Shown: positions 8,011 to 16,098 of the stretch, one piece after another | Layout of the letters: the number at the start of each line of letters is the position of its first letter | Position numbering within the stretch: position 1 is the first letter of the stretch | NCBI GenBank assembly: GCA_964585245.1 | Contig: CAZPCV010000011.1 | Coordinates: 1-33,817, forward strand | From: CAZEDL01 sp964585245 | Lineage (GTDB): Bacteria > Patescibacteriota > Patescibacteriia > Magasanikbacterales > GWA2-37-8 | Direction of reading: 5' to 3' | DNA: 33,817 nt | The notes under the pieces: generated by a model | What the model was told of the DNA's origin: nothing | What the model saw: the letters and a program-made list of their open reading frames with translations, nothing else | The model's database searches: none | Translations under genes and position numbers: made by a program

Positions 8011-9453
8011 CTACACAACCTCCTTCACTTCTACCAAATCCACCTTTCCTTCTTGCCCCAATGGATCACTCGCCACCACAATTATTTTATCTCCCACTAC
8101 AACCAATTCGTTTTTCTTCAAATATTTACTAGCTGCGCCGGTTAATTCATTTATATTTTTAAATTCGTTGGCGGCAAAACTACGCACCCCCCATGACAAA
8201 TTCAACTGCCTGCGCACCCGCTCGCTCGTAGTGCCGACGACAATCGGCAAACGTGGCCGAGTTTCGCTTATTAAACGGGCCGTCTCGCCAGAATATGAGA
8301 CGGTGACAACGGCTTTGGCCCCTACCTCTTCGGCCAACAAGCGTGTAATTTCAGTGGTGGCCTTCGACACGCTAGTGCCGCCTACATGCGGCACAGGTAA
8401 AGGAGCGTCATCGAGCGGAGTCGCTTCAGTCGCGGCAATAATATCATGCATGGTTTGCACCGTAAGTGCCGGATACTCCCCCATCGCCGTTTCATTAGTG
8501 AGAAGAAGTGCGTCCGCCTGATCAATCACAGCATTGCTCACATCCGTAATCTCTGCGCGCGTCGGACGCCGGCTGTGCTGCATTGAATCAAGCATCTGGG
8601 TTGCCACAATTACCGGCTTACCGGCAGCATTCGCGGCTTTGATAATCTGCTTTTGCACAATTGGCAGTTGAGCGGCAGGTAATTCTAAACCCAAATCTCC
8701 ACGGGCAACCATCACCGCATCGACTAATTTTATAATCTCAGCCAAATTTTGCACCGCTTCAGGGCGCTCAATTTTACCTACCACATACACTGGGCGATCC
8801 GGCGTAATACCAAGCGCAGCCTGATGTTCGGCAATAACCTGTTTAAGTTCAATAATATCCTCCGGTCGTTTGGCAAACGAGAGTGAAATAATTTCAATTC
8901 CTTGTTCAATGGCAAATTGAACATCAGCTTTATCTTTAACACTTAAGGCTGGAATGGAGAGCAGCGTGCTATCAGGCAAATTAAGCCCTTTGTGACTGGT
9001 CGCTACTCCACCTTGTACGACGGTAGTCGTAATCACCGAACCTTTAATGTCTTTAATCAAAACTTCCAGATGCCCATCATCAATCAGGATTCTCTCCCCT
9101 ACTTTCAAAAATTTTTCGAGGCCCGGGTACGTAATCGGCCAGACAGACTCAGCAACTTCGACGAGCGATGTATCAAAAACTACGGTGTCGTCTTCTGTTA
9201 GAACCAAGCCATCTTTTGGCAATGTTCCCAGACGCATCTTTGGCCCCTGTAAATCTTGCAGAATCGGCAGCGGTTCGCCGGTCTCTGCCTCTACCGCGCG
9301 AACCATTTTGATGAGACGCGCGTGATCTTCGTAAGCTCCGTGAGAAAAATTAAGCCGCACAAAATTAACTCCGGCTTTTACCATTGACCTAAGTATTTCG
9401 GGTGTAGCCGACGCAGGCCCCAGTGTTGCACCTATTTTAGTCTGGGTAAACAT
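8011..9453 (-). CDS. pyk: Pyruvate kinase
   Basis: This 480-residue enzyme transfers phosphate from phosphoenolpyruvate to ADP, the last ATP-yielding step of glycolysis. It opens with TKIGATLGPASATPEIL and VNFVRLNFSHG, then has LQDLQGPKMRLG, a B domain (about residues 75-165), the catalytic region IISLSFAKRPEDI, VGKIERPEAVQNL, VMVARGDLGLELP and GKPVIVATQMLDSM, and a complete C-terminal domain (about 355-480). The usual DGxDAxMLSGETA segment reads DQADALLLTNETAMGEYP, a mild divergence at an otherwise conserved site. The start is 4 bases after the stop of the small membrane-protein gene, so it is co-transcribed with it. For a reduced fermentative organism, this gene is expected to be central to ATP supply. 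Confidence 0.95.
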   Translation of the reverse strand: MFTQTKIGATLGPASATPEILRSMVKAGVNFVRLNFSHGAYEDHARLIKMVRAVEAETGEPLPILQDLQGPKMRLGTLPKDGLVLTEDDTVVFDTSLVEVAESVWPITYPGLEKFLKVGERILIDDGHLEVLIKDIKGSVITTTVVQGGVATSHKGLNLPDSTLLSIPALSVKDKADVQFAIEQGIEIISLSFAKRPEDIIELKQVIAEHQAALGITPDRPVYVVGKIERPEAVQNLAEIIKLVDAVMVARGDLGLELPAAQLPIVQKQIIKAANAAGKPVIVATQMLDSMQHSRRPTRAEITDVSNAVIDQADALLLTNETAMGEYPALTVQTMHDIIAATEATPLDDAPLPVPHVGGTSVSKATTEITRLLAEEVGAKAVVTVSYSGETARLISETRPRLPIVVGTTSERVRRQLNLSWGVRSFAANEFKNINELTGAASKYLKKNELVVVGDKIIVVASDPLGQEGKVDLVEVKEVV

Positions 9454-9457
9454 GTAG

Positions 9458-9850
9458 TTATTTTAGAAACGCTTTTAATTGTTCTTTTTGAGCAGCATCA
9501 AGCGGCAACAACGGCAAAATACTTTGCAAAGATGAAGTTGAAGTAAGCGTGCCCGGAGAACCGCCAGCTACCACATAATAACGATCTACTATATTTTTAA
9601 CGAATGGCGATAATACCAAAAAAGACCAACCTATTACGGCGATAAATAATAGTATCTTGAACCAACTGGCGAGCGATATCCAAAACAGCTTGCTATTCAA
9701 GCGGCGATTTTGCTCATAAATAATCTGAGACCATTTTAAATTTTTTTCGATCAACTCTTTCACCGCTCCCAACGTTACATCCGGTTTCGACAAAATTTCG
9801 CCCTCAGAAGCGGCTGAAGTCTTAGCTGATGAATGTTCGTTCAAAGGCAT
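9458..9850 (-). CDS. Small single-span membrane protein of unknown function
   Basis: I do not recognise this protein. From the first ATG it has 130 residues; a TTG start at 9871 would add seven. The N-terminal 30 residues are polar and Ser/Ala-rich, followed by a charged, possibly helical stretch (VKELIEKNLKWSQIIYEQN) and one clear membrane helix (WFKILLFIAVIGWSFLVL). The rest is a linker with SPGTLTSTSSLQSILP and a final DAAQKEQLKAFLK. The pattern suggests a cytoplasmic N-terminus with a short outside tail, or the reverse. It lies between nrdR (23-44 bases upstream depending on the start) and pyk (4 bases downstream), which points to the same transcript but gives no clear functional link. 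Confidence 0.65.
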   Translation of the reverse strand: MPLNEHSSAKTSAASEGEILSKPDVTLGAVKELIEKNLKWSQIIYEQNRRLNSKLFWISLASWFKILLFIAVIGWSFLVLSPFVKNIVDRYYVVAGGSPGTLTSTSSLQSILPLLPLDAAQKEQLKAFLK

Positions 9851-9894
9851 AGTAAGCAAGCCAGTAGGCAAAAAGCCAAAATAAAAAATTCCCC

Positions 9895-10359
9895 TTATGG
9901 TTTTTTAGTGATTTTTTTCAATTCTTTCTCAAACGTTTTGACATCTTTAAAATCACGATAGACACTGGCGAATCGGATATAGGCAACAGTATCAAAAGTC
10001 CGCAAATATTTCATTACCAGTTCCCCAATTTCTTTGCTGGCTATTTCGCGACTACCTTTACCTTTACGTTTTTGGATGTCCCGCTCGATAGAGTGTATTA
10101 AACGTTGAAAATTATCTTTCGTAAACGGGCGTTTAGTGAGCGAACGGGTAATGCCGTGCTCCATTTTCTCTCGCATGTAACTTTCACGTTCCCCATCTTC
10201 TTTGACAACTATAATATCTAGCAGTTCCGTCTCTTCCACCGTCGAAAATCGATAATGACACCGATCGCAGTCACGCCGGCGGCGCACAGCTAGCCCGTCT
10301 TCAAACGGCCGTGTATCTATCACGCTCGTTTCTTTGTTATTACAGACAGGGCAATGCAT
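9895..10359 (-). CDS. nrdR: Transcriptional repressor NrdR
   Basis: This 154-residue protein is the normal length for NrdR. The N-terminal zinc ribbon has MHCPVCNN and, after about 28 residues, CDRCHYRF. An ATP-cone domain (about 49-140) follows, with VVKEDGERESYMREKMEHGI, VMKYLRTFDTVAYIRFASVYRDF. NrdR senses dATP/ATP through the ATP cone and represses ribonucleotide reductase genes by binding paired NrdR boxes. No reductase gene and no obvious NrdR box lie in the window, so its target is elsewhere. It sits 59 bases downstream of ftsZ. A -10-like TTTAAT lies 5 bases before the ATG, so it may have its own leaderless transcript. Confidence 0.95.
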   Translation of the reverse strand: MHCPVCNNKETSVIDTRPFEDGLAVRRRRDCDRCHYRFSTVEETELLDIIVVKEDGERESYMREKMEHGITRSLTKRPFTKDNFQRLIHSIERDIQKRKGKGSREIASKEIGELVMKYLRTFDTVAYIRFASVYRDFKDVKTFEKELKKITKKP

Positions 10360-10364
10360 ACGTG

Positions 10365-10394
10365 ATTAAAACCAGCGAACAAAAATTGATGCAA
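10365..10394 (-). promoter_or_regulatory. Possible nrdR promoter, leaderless
   Basis: Read on the minus strand, TTGCAT (10389-10394), an 18-base spacer and TTTAAT (10365-10370) precede the nrdR ATG by 5 bases. The -35 match is only partial. Confidence 0.4.
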
Positions 10395-10418
10395 TTCAAA
10401 TCGTTATTTTGGGTTCCC

Positions 10419-11693
10419 CTAGACACCCATTTTTTTACGGATGAAAGCGGGTATTTCTAACTCGTCACTCCCTTTGTTCGGGTCAGCTTTGGGTAATTGG
10501 CCGCCGAAGGCTGGAGCTGTCGGCTGACTAAAAGAAGTAGGCAGCGGGCTCGATACCGGAGGTTTCTGGGTAAATTGTTTAAAACGCTTCTCTTCCTCTT
10601 CCTGATCTTTTTGCGCCTTGCGCAAGAAAGAACTCGGCATATATTTACCCGCTGTAAATGAGCTGGCGGTATTACCGCCCTCATCTTCTTTAAGCATGCT
10701 TGGGCGGCGATCATCAAAACCGGTCGCAATCACGGTAATACGCATGGAGCCAGTCATGCTTTCGTCGATAATAGCGCCAAAAATTATTTTGGCATCATCC
10801 GCAGCTGAATTAGTAATGATTTTGGCCGCATCGCTAACTTCGCTCATGGTCATGTCTGGTCCGCCCATTACACTAAAGAGAATGCCGTGCGCCCCATCAA
10901 TAGATAATTCGAGTAGCGGGCTTGAAATCGCCTGCTTCGCCGCTTCGACCGCACGATTTTCGCCGCTGCCGCTACCGATACCCATGAGGGCCGATCCGGT
11001 ATCACGCATAATTGTTTTGACATCCGCGAAGTCTACATTAATGAGGCCCGGAATAGTAATTAATTCTGAAATTCCTTGTACGCCATGCTGCAAAATTTCA
11101 TCTACAATCCGGAATGAATCCAATAGGGTGGTTTTTTTATCAATCACCTGCAAAATCCGATCGTTCGGAATTGTAATTATAGCGTCAACATTTTTGGCCA
11201 GCTGATCCCAGGCTTTATTAGCAATATCATTTCGTTGTGGACCTTCAAACGCAAACGGCTTGGTTACGACTGCGACCGTAAGCGCACCCAATTCTTTTGC
11301 AACTTCCGCTACCACCGGGCTCGCGCCCGATCCCGTACCGCCACCAAGGCCACAGGTGACAAACACCATGTCGCTGTCTTTGAGTAAGTCACGAATTTCG
11401 TTCTGAGATTCTTCGGCGGCCTTCTTGCCTACTTCAGGGTCCATCCCAGCCCCCAAACCACGCGTCACGCTTTTGCCGATATGGAGTTTGTTTGGAGCGG
11501 CATTATGATGAAGCGCCTGAATATCAGTATTCAGCGCCACAAAATCAATACCCCGGCTGCGACCGCCGCTCATCATTCGATTGATTACTGATCCGCCTGA
11601 ACCTCCCACGCCAACTACTTTTATCTTGGCAATGGTTTCAATTTCTGGTTTTACTTGGGGCATATAATTTGACGAAATCATGCCGCGCGCCAT
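10419..11693 (-). CDS. ftsZ: Cell division protein FtsZ
   Basis: FtsZ is the tubulin-like GTPase that polymerises into the division ring. The protein shows KIKVVGVGGSGGSVINRM, FVALNTDIQAL, and the tubulin signature GGGTGSGASPVVAE, followed by PNDRIL and GLINVDFADVKTIM. After the globular core (to about residue 335) comes a Pro/Gln-rich linker and the conserved C-terminal peptide DELEIPAFIRKKMGV, which binds FtsA. The frame allows three ATG starts: 11693, 11681 and 11663. The last (MPQVKPEIETIAKIKV) fits family N-termini best, giving 414 residues, and none has a proper Shine-Dalgarno. A strong promoter lies in the 163-base gap after ftsA, so ftsZ can be transcribed separately. Confidence 0.97.
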   Translation of the reverse strand: MARGMISSNYMPQVKPEIETIAKIKVVGVGGSGGSVINRMMSGGRSRGIDFVALNTDIQALHHNAAPNKLHIGKSVTRGLGAGMDPEVGKKAAEESQNEIRDLLKDSDMVFVTCGLGGGTGSGASPVVAEVAKELGALTVAVVTKPFAFEGPQRNDIANKAWDQLAKNVDAIITIPNDRILQVIDKKTTLLDSFRIVDEILQHGVQGISELITIPGLINVDFADVKTIMRDTGSALMGIGSGSGENRAVEAAKQAISSPLLELSIDGAHGILFSVMGGPDMTMSEVSDAAKIITNSAADDAKIIFGAIIDESMTGSMRITVIATGFDDRRPSMLKEDEGGNTASSFTAGKYMPSSFLRKAQKDQEEEEKRFKQFTQKPPVSSPLPTSFSQPTAPAFGGQLPKADPNKGSDELEIPAFIRKKMGV

Positions 11694-11767
11694 CCTTGAA
11701 AACGCGGCTGGTTTGAATACTTTTTGTACTCACTAAAATGAATAAAATAAGCGCAACTAAATCGCTT

Positions 11768-11799
11768 ATTATAGTATCGAGTTAGGTAGTTAGTGTCAA
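11768..11799 (-). promoter_or_regulatory. ftsZ promoter (sigma70-like)
   Basis: Read on the minus strand, a perfect -35 TTGACA (11794-11799) is followed after 17 bases by TACTAT (11771-11776), overlapping an alternative TATAAT (11768-11773, 20-base spacer). It sits between ftsA and ftsZ and gives a leader of about 70 to 100 bases depending on the ftsZ start. Confidence 0.75.
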
Positions 11800-11856
11800 G
11801 AAAATTAATTCGCCAAAAATGTGCATAAGTAAAAGTATTTTGACTAATATCTATAC

Positions 11857-13128
11857 TTATGGGATCAGTGTTTTTACCCACTTCTTGAGTTGATTAGACA
11901 CATTGGCCACTTTTTTAAATTTCTGCCCGGCTCCCGGCTGATAACTGCTTCCTGAACCTTCTTTAAGGAGACTGCCCCATTTTACCAGGCCAACGGCTGT
12001 GGCAAACCCGACATCGTTTACTTTTTCGGTAATACTCGAAATATTTAAAGGGTACCCAATCGTAGCCGGTAATCGTAATACTTTTTTAGACAAATCTACT
12101 ATCCCGGCCAATTTAGCACCCCCTCCGGTAAAAATAATGCCGGCCGGCAACATACCGCTACGCTGAATCCGCCCTAGTTCTTGGTTAATTTTTTTGAAAA
12201 TTTCTTCTACCCGAGCCTGGATAATTTCTATAACATACTGCTTTTTTATCACTTCATGTTCCTGACTCCCTAGTTCATAGAGATCGATTTCTTCGCGTTT
12301 AGCGACGCTCTCCGATGAACAATCGCCGTAGGTCACTTTTACCGCTTCGGCAATATCGATAGAGGTGCGTAGACCGATCGCCAAATCATTCGTAATATGT
12401 TCCGAGCCAATCGGAATCGTAGCCGTATGAATAATATCACCCTCTTCAAAGACTGCGAGACTGGTAGTAGAGCCTCCGATATTGACCACTGCTACACCTA
12501 ATTCTTTCTGACGGGTTGTGGCCACGGCTTCCGCGGCGGCGAGAATGCTTAAGACTAAATCCTCTATTTCAAGGCCGGTCCGATAGACGGCCTTTGTAAT
12601 ATTTTTAATTTGCGTGGATGAACCTAAAATTATTTGCGTATCCACCTCTAGGCGTATCCCAGTCATCCCCAACGGATCTTTGATACCGTTTTGACCATCG
12701 ATACTGAACGATTTTGGCAACACATGCAACACTTCGTAGTTAAGCGGTGTGGCAATCGTGCGCGAGGCATCAATCGCCCGATTGATATCTTCTTCAGAAA
12801 TTTCGCTATCTGATTTAGAGACAGCAACTACTCCTTTACTATTCTGAGACATGACATGCAGACCAGAAATACCCAACCACGCGCTGTCAATCGGGGCGCC
12901 CACAATCCGCTCGGCCTTCTCTAGAGCCGCCGACACGCTCGACACAACATCTTCAATACTGTTGACCACTCCTTTATGCACTCCTTTTGATTCTTGTTCG
13001 GCGGCACCCAAAATTTGCAGCTCTGGCATGCTGCCGTCTTCTGCAAATACTAGTTGACCCACCGCCAATCTAATCATAGCAGAGCCAATATCGAGGCCCA
13101 CTATTAAACGATCCTGTGCTTTGCGCAT
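11857..13128 (-). CDS. ftsA: Cell division protein FtsA
   Basis: This 423-residue actin-fold ATPase tethers FtsZ to the membrane and recruits the divisome. It has the phosphate-1 loop LIVGLDIGSAMIRLAVG, the 1C domain region (about 90-170, with AWLGISGLHVMSQNSKG and EVLHVLPKSFSIDG), VAVVNIGGSTTSLAVFEEG as phosphate-2, and IIFTGGGAKLAGI as the adenosine motif. After a Gly/Ser-rich linker, the last residues NQLKKWVKTLIP form the amphipathic membrane-targeting helix. It precedes ftsZ on the same strand, the classical order, but the usual mur and ftsQ genes are not next to it. dgkA lies 81 bases upstream. No Shine-Dalgarno is seen before the ATG. Confidence 0.97.
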   Translation of the reverse strand: MRKAQDRLIVGLDIGSAMIRLAVGQLVFAEDGSMPELQILGAAEQESKGVHKGVVNSIEDVVSSVSAALEKAERIVGAPIDSAWLGISGLHVMSQNSKGVVAVSKSDSEISEEDINRAIDASRTIATPLNYEVLHVLPKSFSIDGQNGIKDPLGMTGIRLEVDTQIILGSSTQIKNITKAVYRTGLEIEDLVLSILAAAEAVATTRQKELGVAVVNIGGSTTSLAVFEEGDIIHTATIPIGSEHITNDLAIGLRTSIDIAEAVKVTYGDCSSESVAKREEIDLYELGSQEHEVIKKQYVIEIIQARVEEIFKKINQELGRIQRSGMLPAGIIFTGGGAKLAGIVDLSKKVLRLPATIGYPLNISSITEKVNDVGFATAVGLVKWGSLLKEGSGSSYQPGAGQKFKKVANVSNQLKKWVKTLIP

Positions 13129-13201
13129 AAATTAGTTCCTAACGTTTTTAACGTTTACACTCTCCTCTGTGATAAACTCTTAAAAATCTAATAATTAACG
13201 T

Positions 13202-13230
13202 AGTATACACTATCTGATTAAACTCATAAA
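13202..13230 (-). promoter_or_regulatory. Possible ftsA promoter inside the end of dgkA
   Basis: Read on the minus strand, TTTATG (13225-13230), 17 bases and TATACT (13202-13207) lie 74 bases before the ftsA ATG. The -10 is good and the -35 matches only half of the consensus. Confidence 0.4.
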
Positions 13231-13575
13231 GTAGGGCCAAAAAATCAGTCCCCCAATTACCGCCGAACCAACGGCCATAATAAAAACGGCGGCCGCAAAC
13301 ACGTCTTTGATCGCAGCCACATACGGATTAAGGCGCGGCTTTAACAAATCAGTCACATATTCAAACGCCGTATTCAAAAGCTCCATCACCAAAACTACCG
13401 TAACCAGCAACAATACGATGACGCTCTGCCAGAGAGGCAAATCGAAATACAAAAGCGCCGCGATAGCTAACAGGCCTATAATAATCTCAATTCTAAAATT
13501 AAGCTCGGATTTAAAAACTTTTAAAAATCCGCGTCCCGCATACTGAAAACTATTTTTGAATCGTTTCACTACCAT
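13210..13575 (-). CDS. dgkA: Diacylglycerol/undecaprenol kinase family membrane protein
   Basis: This 121-residue integral membrane protein has three membrane helices and an N-terminal amphipathic stretch, as in DgkA-type lipid kinases. It begins with FKNSFQYAGRGFLKVFKSELNFRIE, where the last Glu belongs to the active site, and contains the signature MELLNTAFEYVTDLLKP and AAIKDVFAAAVF (usually AKxxKDxAAxAV). Gram-positive relatives phosphorylate undecaprenol, recycling the lipid carrier for cell-wall synthesis, and E. coli DgkA uses diacylglycerol. In a cluster with ybeY and ftsA/ftsZ the undecaprenol role is more likely, but this is inference. It lies 23 bases after ybeY, consistent with one operon. 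Confidence 0.88.
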   Translation of the reverse strand: MVVKRFKNSFQYAGRGFLKVFKSELNFRIEIIIGLLAIAALLYFDLPLWQSVIVLLLVTVVLVMELLNTAFEYVTDLLKPRLNPYVAAIKDVFAAAVFIMAVGSAVIGGLIFWPYFMSLIR

Positions 13576-13598
13576 ACTATTTCTAAAAAATGTGCCGT

Positions 13599-14033
13599 TT
13601 ATAACGACCGTATCCTGGTAACGATTTTTTCCTGCAATGCAAACATCCGGCTGGCTTCACGGTCTTCCTGATGATCATGGCCGACCAAGTGCAACAAGCC
13701 ATGAGTAATCATGCGAATCGCTTCTTCGACTGCTGGCACCTGAAAACGTTTTGCCTGCCGCTTGATCTGGGCATAATTCAAATACACTTCGCCTAATGCT
13801 CCTAATTGTCCGATTCTCTGACCTTCGGACCAGGCAAAAGACAGCACGTCGGTCGGCCGGTCCAACCCGCGCGACTCACGATTAAGACGGCGCATGCGCT
13901 TATCTCCGATAATGGAAATTTCTACTTGACCACGAATTTTTTTTTCAAACATAGCAGCAGCCGTAGCGATGGCGGTAATCTTTTTCGCTGACAATGGACA
14001 AACCACAGTGACATTGACATGAGTCTCTACCAT
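13599..14033 (-). CDS. ybeY: rRNA maturation endoribonuclease YbeY
   Basis: YbeY is a zinc-dependent endoribonuclease involved in 16S rRNA 3'-end maturation and ribosome quality control. The protein has 144 residues, the usual size, and the metal-binding H-x3-H-x5-H motif in THGLLHLVGHDHQED (about residues 109-123). Upstream are EISIIGDKRMRRLNRESRGLDRPTDVLSF, where RPTDVLSF is a family hallmark, and LGEVYLNYAQIKRQA. It starts 5 bases after the stop of the preceding TSP3 membrane-protein gene and precedes dgkA by 23 bases. The ybeY-dgkA order is common in bacteria, where an era gene often follows; here ftsA follows. Confidence 0.96.
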   Translation of the reverse strand: MVETHVNVTVVCPLSAKKITAIATAAAMFEKKIRGQVEISIIGDKRMRRLNRESRGLDRPTDVLSFAWSEGQRIGQLGALGEVYLNYAQIKRQAKRFQVPAVEEAIRMITHGLLHLVGHDHQEDREASRMFALQEKIVTRIRSL

Positions 14034-14038
14034 ACGTA

Positions 14039-15223
14039 TTAATTTAACGAAGAAGTAGACGCCGTGGTCGAGGCAGTCCGGACGGAATTAAACAAATCCA
14101 GAGTACTGCTAGTGTCGAGAATAGCGGCCCCACCCTCGTTAATCCGCGCCGGCACATCACTATTATTGCCATTCACACGATAACTACGTGCCATCATTTT
14201 TATAACAGAGCGATAATTGAGAATTGAAGTATCTGTCGTATGATATGTTAACACCAAAACATCAGTATCGCGCGGAAAATAATAAACTAGATAATCTTGA
14301 CGCCGCCACCCTGTTTCTTTGTAAACGCTTTGAAAAGGCACTAATTCACCGTAGCGTTCACCCGGCGCCCACTGACCAAACCAAGCAGCGAAATCCTGGC
14401 TTGGATCTTTGTTAATAACACGGGCTTCGATATACTCACCGGTAATCGTACTAAACAAGACATCGCGATTAGTAGTATCAACCGAGCCAAGCGCCCAATT
14501 AAGCGGATAAAATAAACTATATCCAAAAACAGTATTGTCGTACTCTTTGACAAGCCTAGACTCGCTTAATTTATTTGGTGTTTTCCCTGCTGGATTATAC
14601 AAATTGAACAACTCGTGACTATCGGTAAATTTATCGCCATCCGTATCGGGAATATTTATATCCGTGCGGAAGAGCTCTTCTTCGACATCAGACAGCCCAT
14701 CTTTATCCGAATCCACACTGTCACTAGATAGTGCGGAAGGGAATATAATCGGCACATCAGTGGCCGTAGTGGTTACAGCCACCGTCTCCGTAGACGACGG
14801 GATAACCGGCTCTGTCACGACCGGTTCGGTCGAGGTTGGCACGACCACCAAAGGCTCGACAACGGGGAGAGGCAGGGTAGTAGCCGGGGGTTTTACTCCA
14901 CGCAACTGATACCATACCACTCCTACACTAATGACCAGGGCTACAACGACCACTATGCCTGCTGCAATAAAGCGCGTACGCGGATTAGCGAGCAGTGTCG
15001 CCGGATGAAGAGGTTGATCAAATCCCACTGCTAGCTCGCGGTCTAAGTGTTTTTTCTCACTGGTGGAAAGAAGATTTTTTTTGGGGGTCAAATCAACTTC
15101 CTTAGAAACGTTTTTAAAAGTTACGAGAGGATTTGCACCCGCATAAAACTCTGGGGGGATAGTCTCTACCGGAGTAGAGACTATTTTTTTATCTGGCACA
15201 TTTTCTACCTTTTTACCAAACAT
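14039..15223 (-). CDS. Membrane-anchored TSP3-repeat protein with C-terminal globular domain
   Basis: The 394-residue protein has a polar cytoplasmic N-terminus (1-84), one membrane helix (RFIAAGIVVVVALVISVGVVW, about 84-104), a Pro/Thr/Val-rich stalk (110-165), two thrombospondin type 3-like calcium-binding repeats (DSDKDGLSD at 171-179 and DTDGDKFTD at 193-201), and a C-terminal domain of about 125 residues beginning YDNTVFGYSLFYPLNWALG. That domain resembles PsbP-like/lipoprotein beta domains that start with a YP-x-W motif, but I cannot name it firmly. The end is Ser/Thr-rich. It is the third and largest of three related genes in a row (with 15281-16078 and 16099-16602) and stands out for carrying the extra domain. 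No Shine-Dalgarno is visible. Confidence 0.82.
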   Translation of the reverse strand: MFGKKVENVPDKKIVSTPVETIPPEFYAGANPLVTFKNVSKEVDLTPKKNLLSTSEKKHLDRELAVGFDQPLHPATLLANPRTRFIAAGIVVVVALVISVGVVWYQLRGVKPPATTLPLPVVEPLVVVPTSTEPVVTEPVIPSSTETVAVTTTATDVPIIFPSALSSDSVDSDKDGLSDVEEELFRTDINIPDTDGDKFTDSHELFNLYNPAGKTPNKLSESRLVKEYDNTVFGYSLFYPLNWALGSVDTTNRDVLFSTITGEYIEARVINKDPSQDFAAWFGQWAPGERYGELVPFQSVYKETGWRRQDYLVYYFPRDTDVLVLTYHTTDTSILNYRSVIKMMARSYRVNGNNSDVPARINEGGAAILDTSSTLDLFNSVRTASTTASTSSLN

Positions 15224-15280
15224 ACTAAACTATAGGAAGTTAAACTTCTCATTAAGTATACCTCATTTTTTAGTTAGAAG

Positions 15281-16078
15281 CTATTGAGCAGTCGATGTCA
15301 ATTTACCAGGGCCAAGCGGATTATATTTATTGGCCACTTCCTGACCATCTGGATACCCATCTCCATCAGTATCCGGATTGAGAGGGTCGGTTTTCCATGT
15401 TACCACCTCCGCGCCATCACTCAGCCCATCACCATCCGTATCAGCCATCGACAGATTAGTGCCCACTTCTTTCTCGCGCTGATCATCCAACCCATCACGA
15501 TCACTGTCTAGATTTTCACCAAACAAAATTTGATCATTCTTCATCTGTGTCGAAGGCGAGTTGGTGGAATTAGCCCCCGGAGTGACCACCGGCACGACTA
15601 CTACTGGTACGCTCGTTGTCGGCGTAGGTGCAGGTGCCGCTACCATCGCATCAGTCGCTGCGGGCTGCACCGGAATATTTTTTACTACCGCGGGCGCTGG
15701 GGTACCAAAAAAACGATTATACCCCCACCAACCGCCGAGCGAAACCCCAACCAAAGCTACTCCGCCAAAAAAAACTAAGAGTACTTTTCCGAGCACAGGC
15801 CCCTTCACTGCATACGCGACCGGAGTTGAGGGAGGCAGCGCAGCACTAAGCATTGGATCAGTTTCTGGAATTAATGCCGAGGCTACCGGTTGTTTTTTCT
15901 TAAGCATGCCCGCCCCCAGAGCATCATGCGGAACAGCAGTCTGTACCTCTGTCGAGGGTACACTATCAGTGGTTTCTGGCGGGACCGCTGTATCATCTAC
16001 GCTAGAAAAAATATCTTCTGGTTCCAGCGGTAAATTTCCTGGTGGCGGGGCCTGATTGGTAGAAACATCATCAAACAT
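15281..16078 (-). CDS. Membrane-anchored TSP3 calcium-repeat protein
   Basis: The 265-residue protein has a Pro/acidic N-terminus with EPEDIF (19-24), one membrane helix (GKVLLVFFGGVALVGVSLGGW, about 97-117), a Pro/Val/Thr-rich stalk (125-180) and three DxDxDG repeats: DSDRDGLDD (191), DTDGDGLSD (213) and DTDGDGYPD (236). It ends in YNPLGPGKLTSTAQ. TSP3 repeats bind calcium through the Asp side chains and form a rigid extended rod. The Asp-rich C-terminal part is expected outside the cell. Its NPLG-x-G-x-L ending is shared with the 167-residue neighbour, showing common origin. The function is unknown. It follows the 167-residue gene by 20 bases in the same transcript direction. Confidence 0.85.
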   Translation of the reverse strand: MFDDVSTNQAPPPGNLPLEPEDIFSSVDDTAVPPETTDSVPSTEVQTAVPHDALGAGMLKKKQPVASALIPETDPMLSAALPPSTPVAYAVKGPVLGKVLLVFFGGVALVGVSLGGWWGYNRFFGTPAPAVVKNIPVQPAATDAMVAAPAPTPTTSVPVVVVPVVTPGANSTNSPSTQMKNDQILFGENLDSDRDGLDDQREKEVGTNLSMADTDGDGLSDGAEVVTWKTDPLNPDTDGDGYPDGQEVANKYNPLGPGKLTSTAQ

Positions 16079-16098
16079 ATAAAAAATTAAACAAATGA

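Noticed and set aside
7734..8018. 94-residue minus-strand open frame between glyA and pyk
   Set aside because: It runs through the pyk terminator hairpin, overlaps the pyk end, has no fold or plausible start signal, and its composition looks like translated non-coding DNA.
11678..11881. 67-residue minus-strand open frame between ftsA and ftsZ
   Set aside because: It covers the ftsZ promoter region and overlaps both neighbours, with no recognisable protein features.
13129..13170. AACGTT-centred motif upstream of ftsA, also seen upstream of rpsU (TAAACGTTAAA)
   Set aside because: Two copies of a short AT-rich palindrome in 34 kb can be chance; I could not tie it to a known regulator.
15561..16055. 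164-residue plus-strand open frame opposite the 265-residue TSP3 gene
   Set aside because: It is a shadow of the Pro/Ala/Val-rich coding strand; the minus-strand frame has the calcium repeats and membrane helix.
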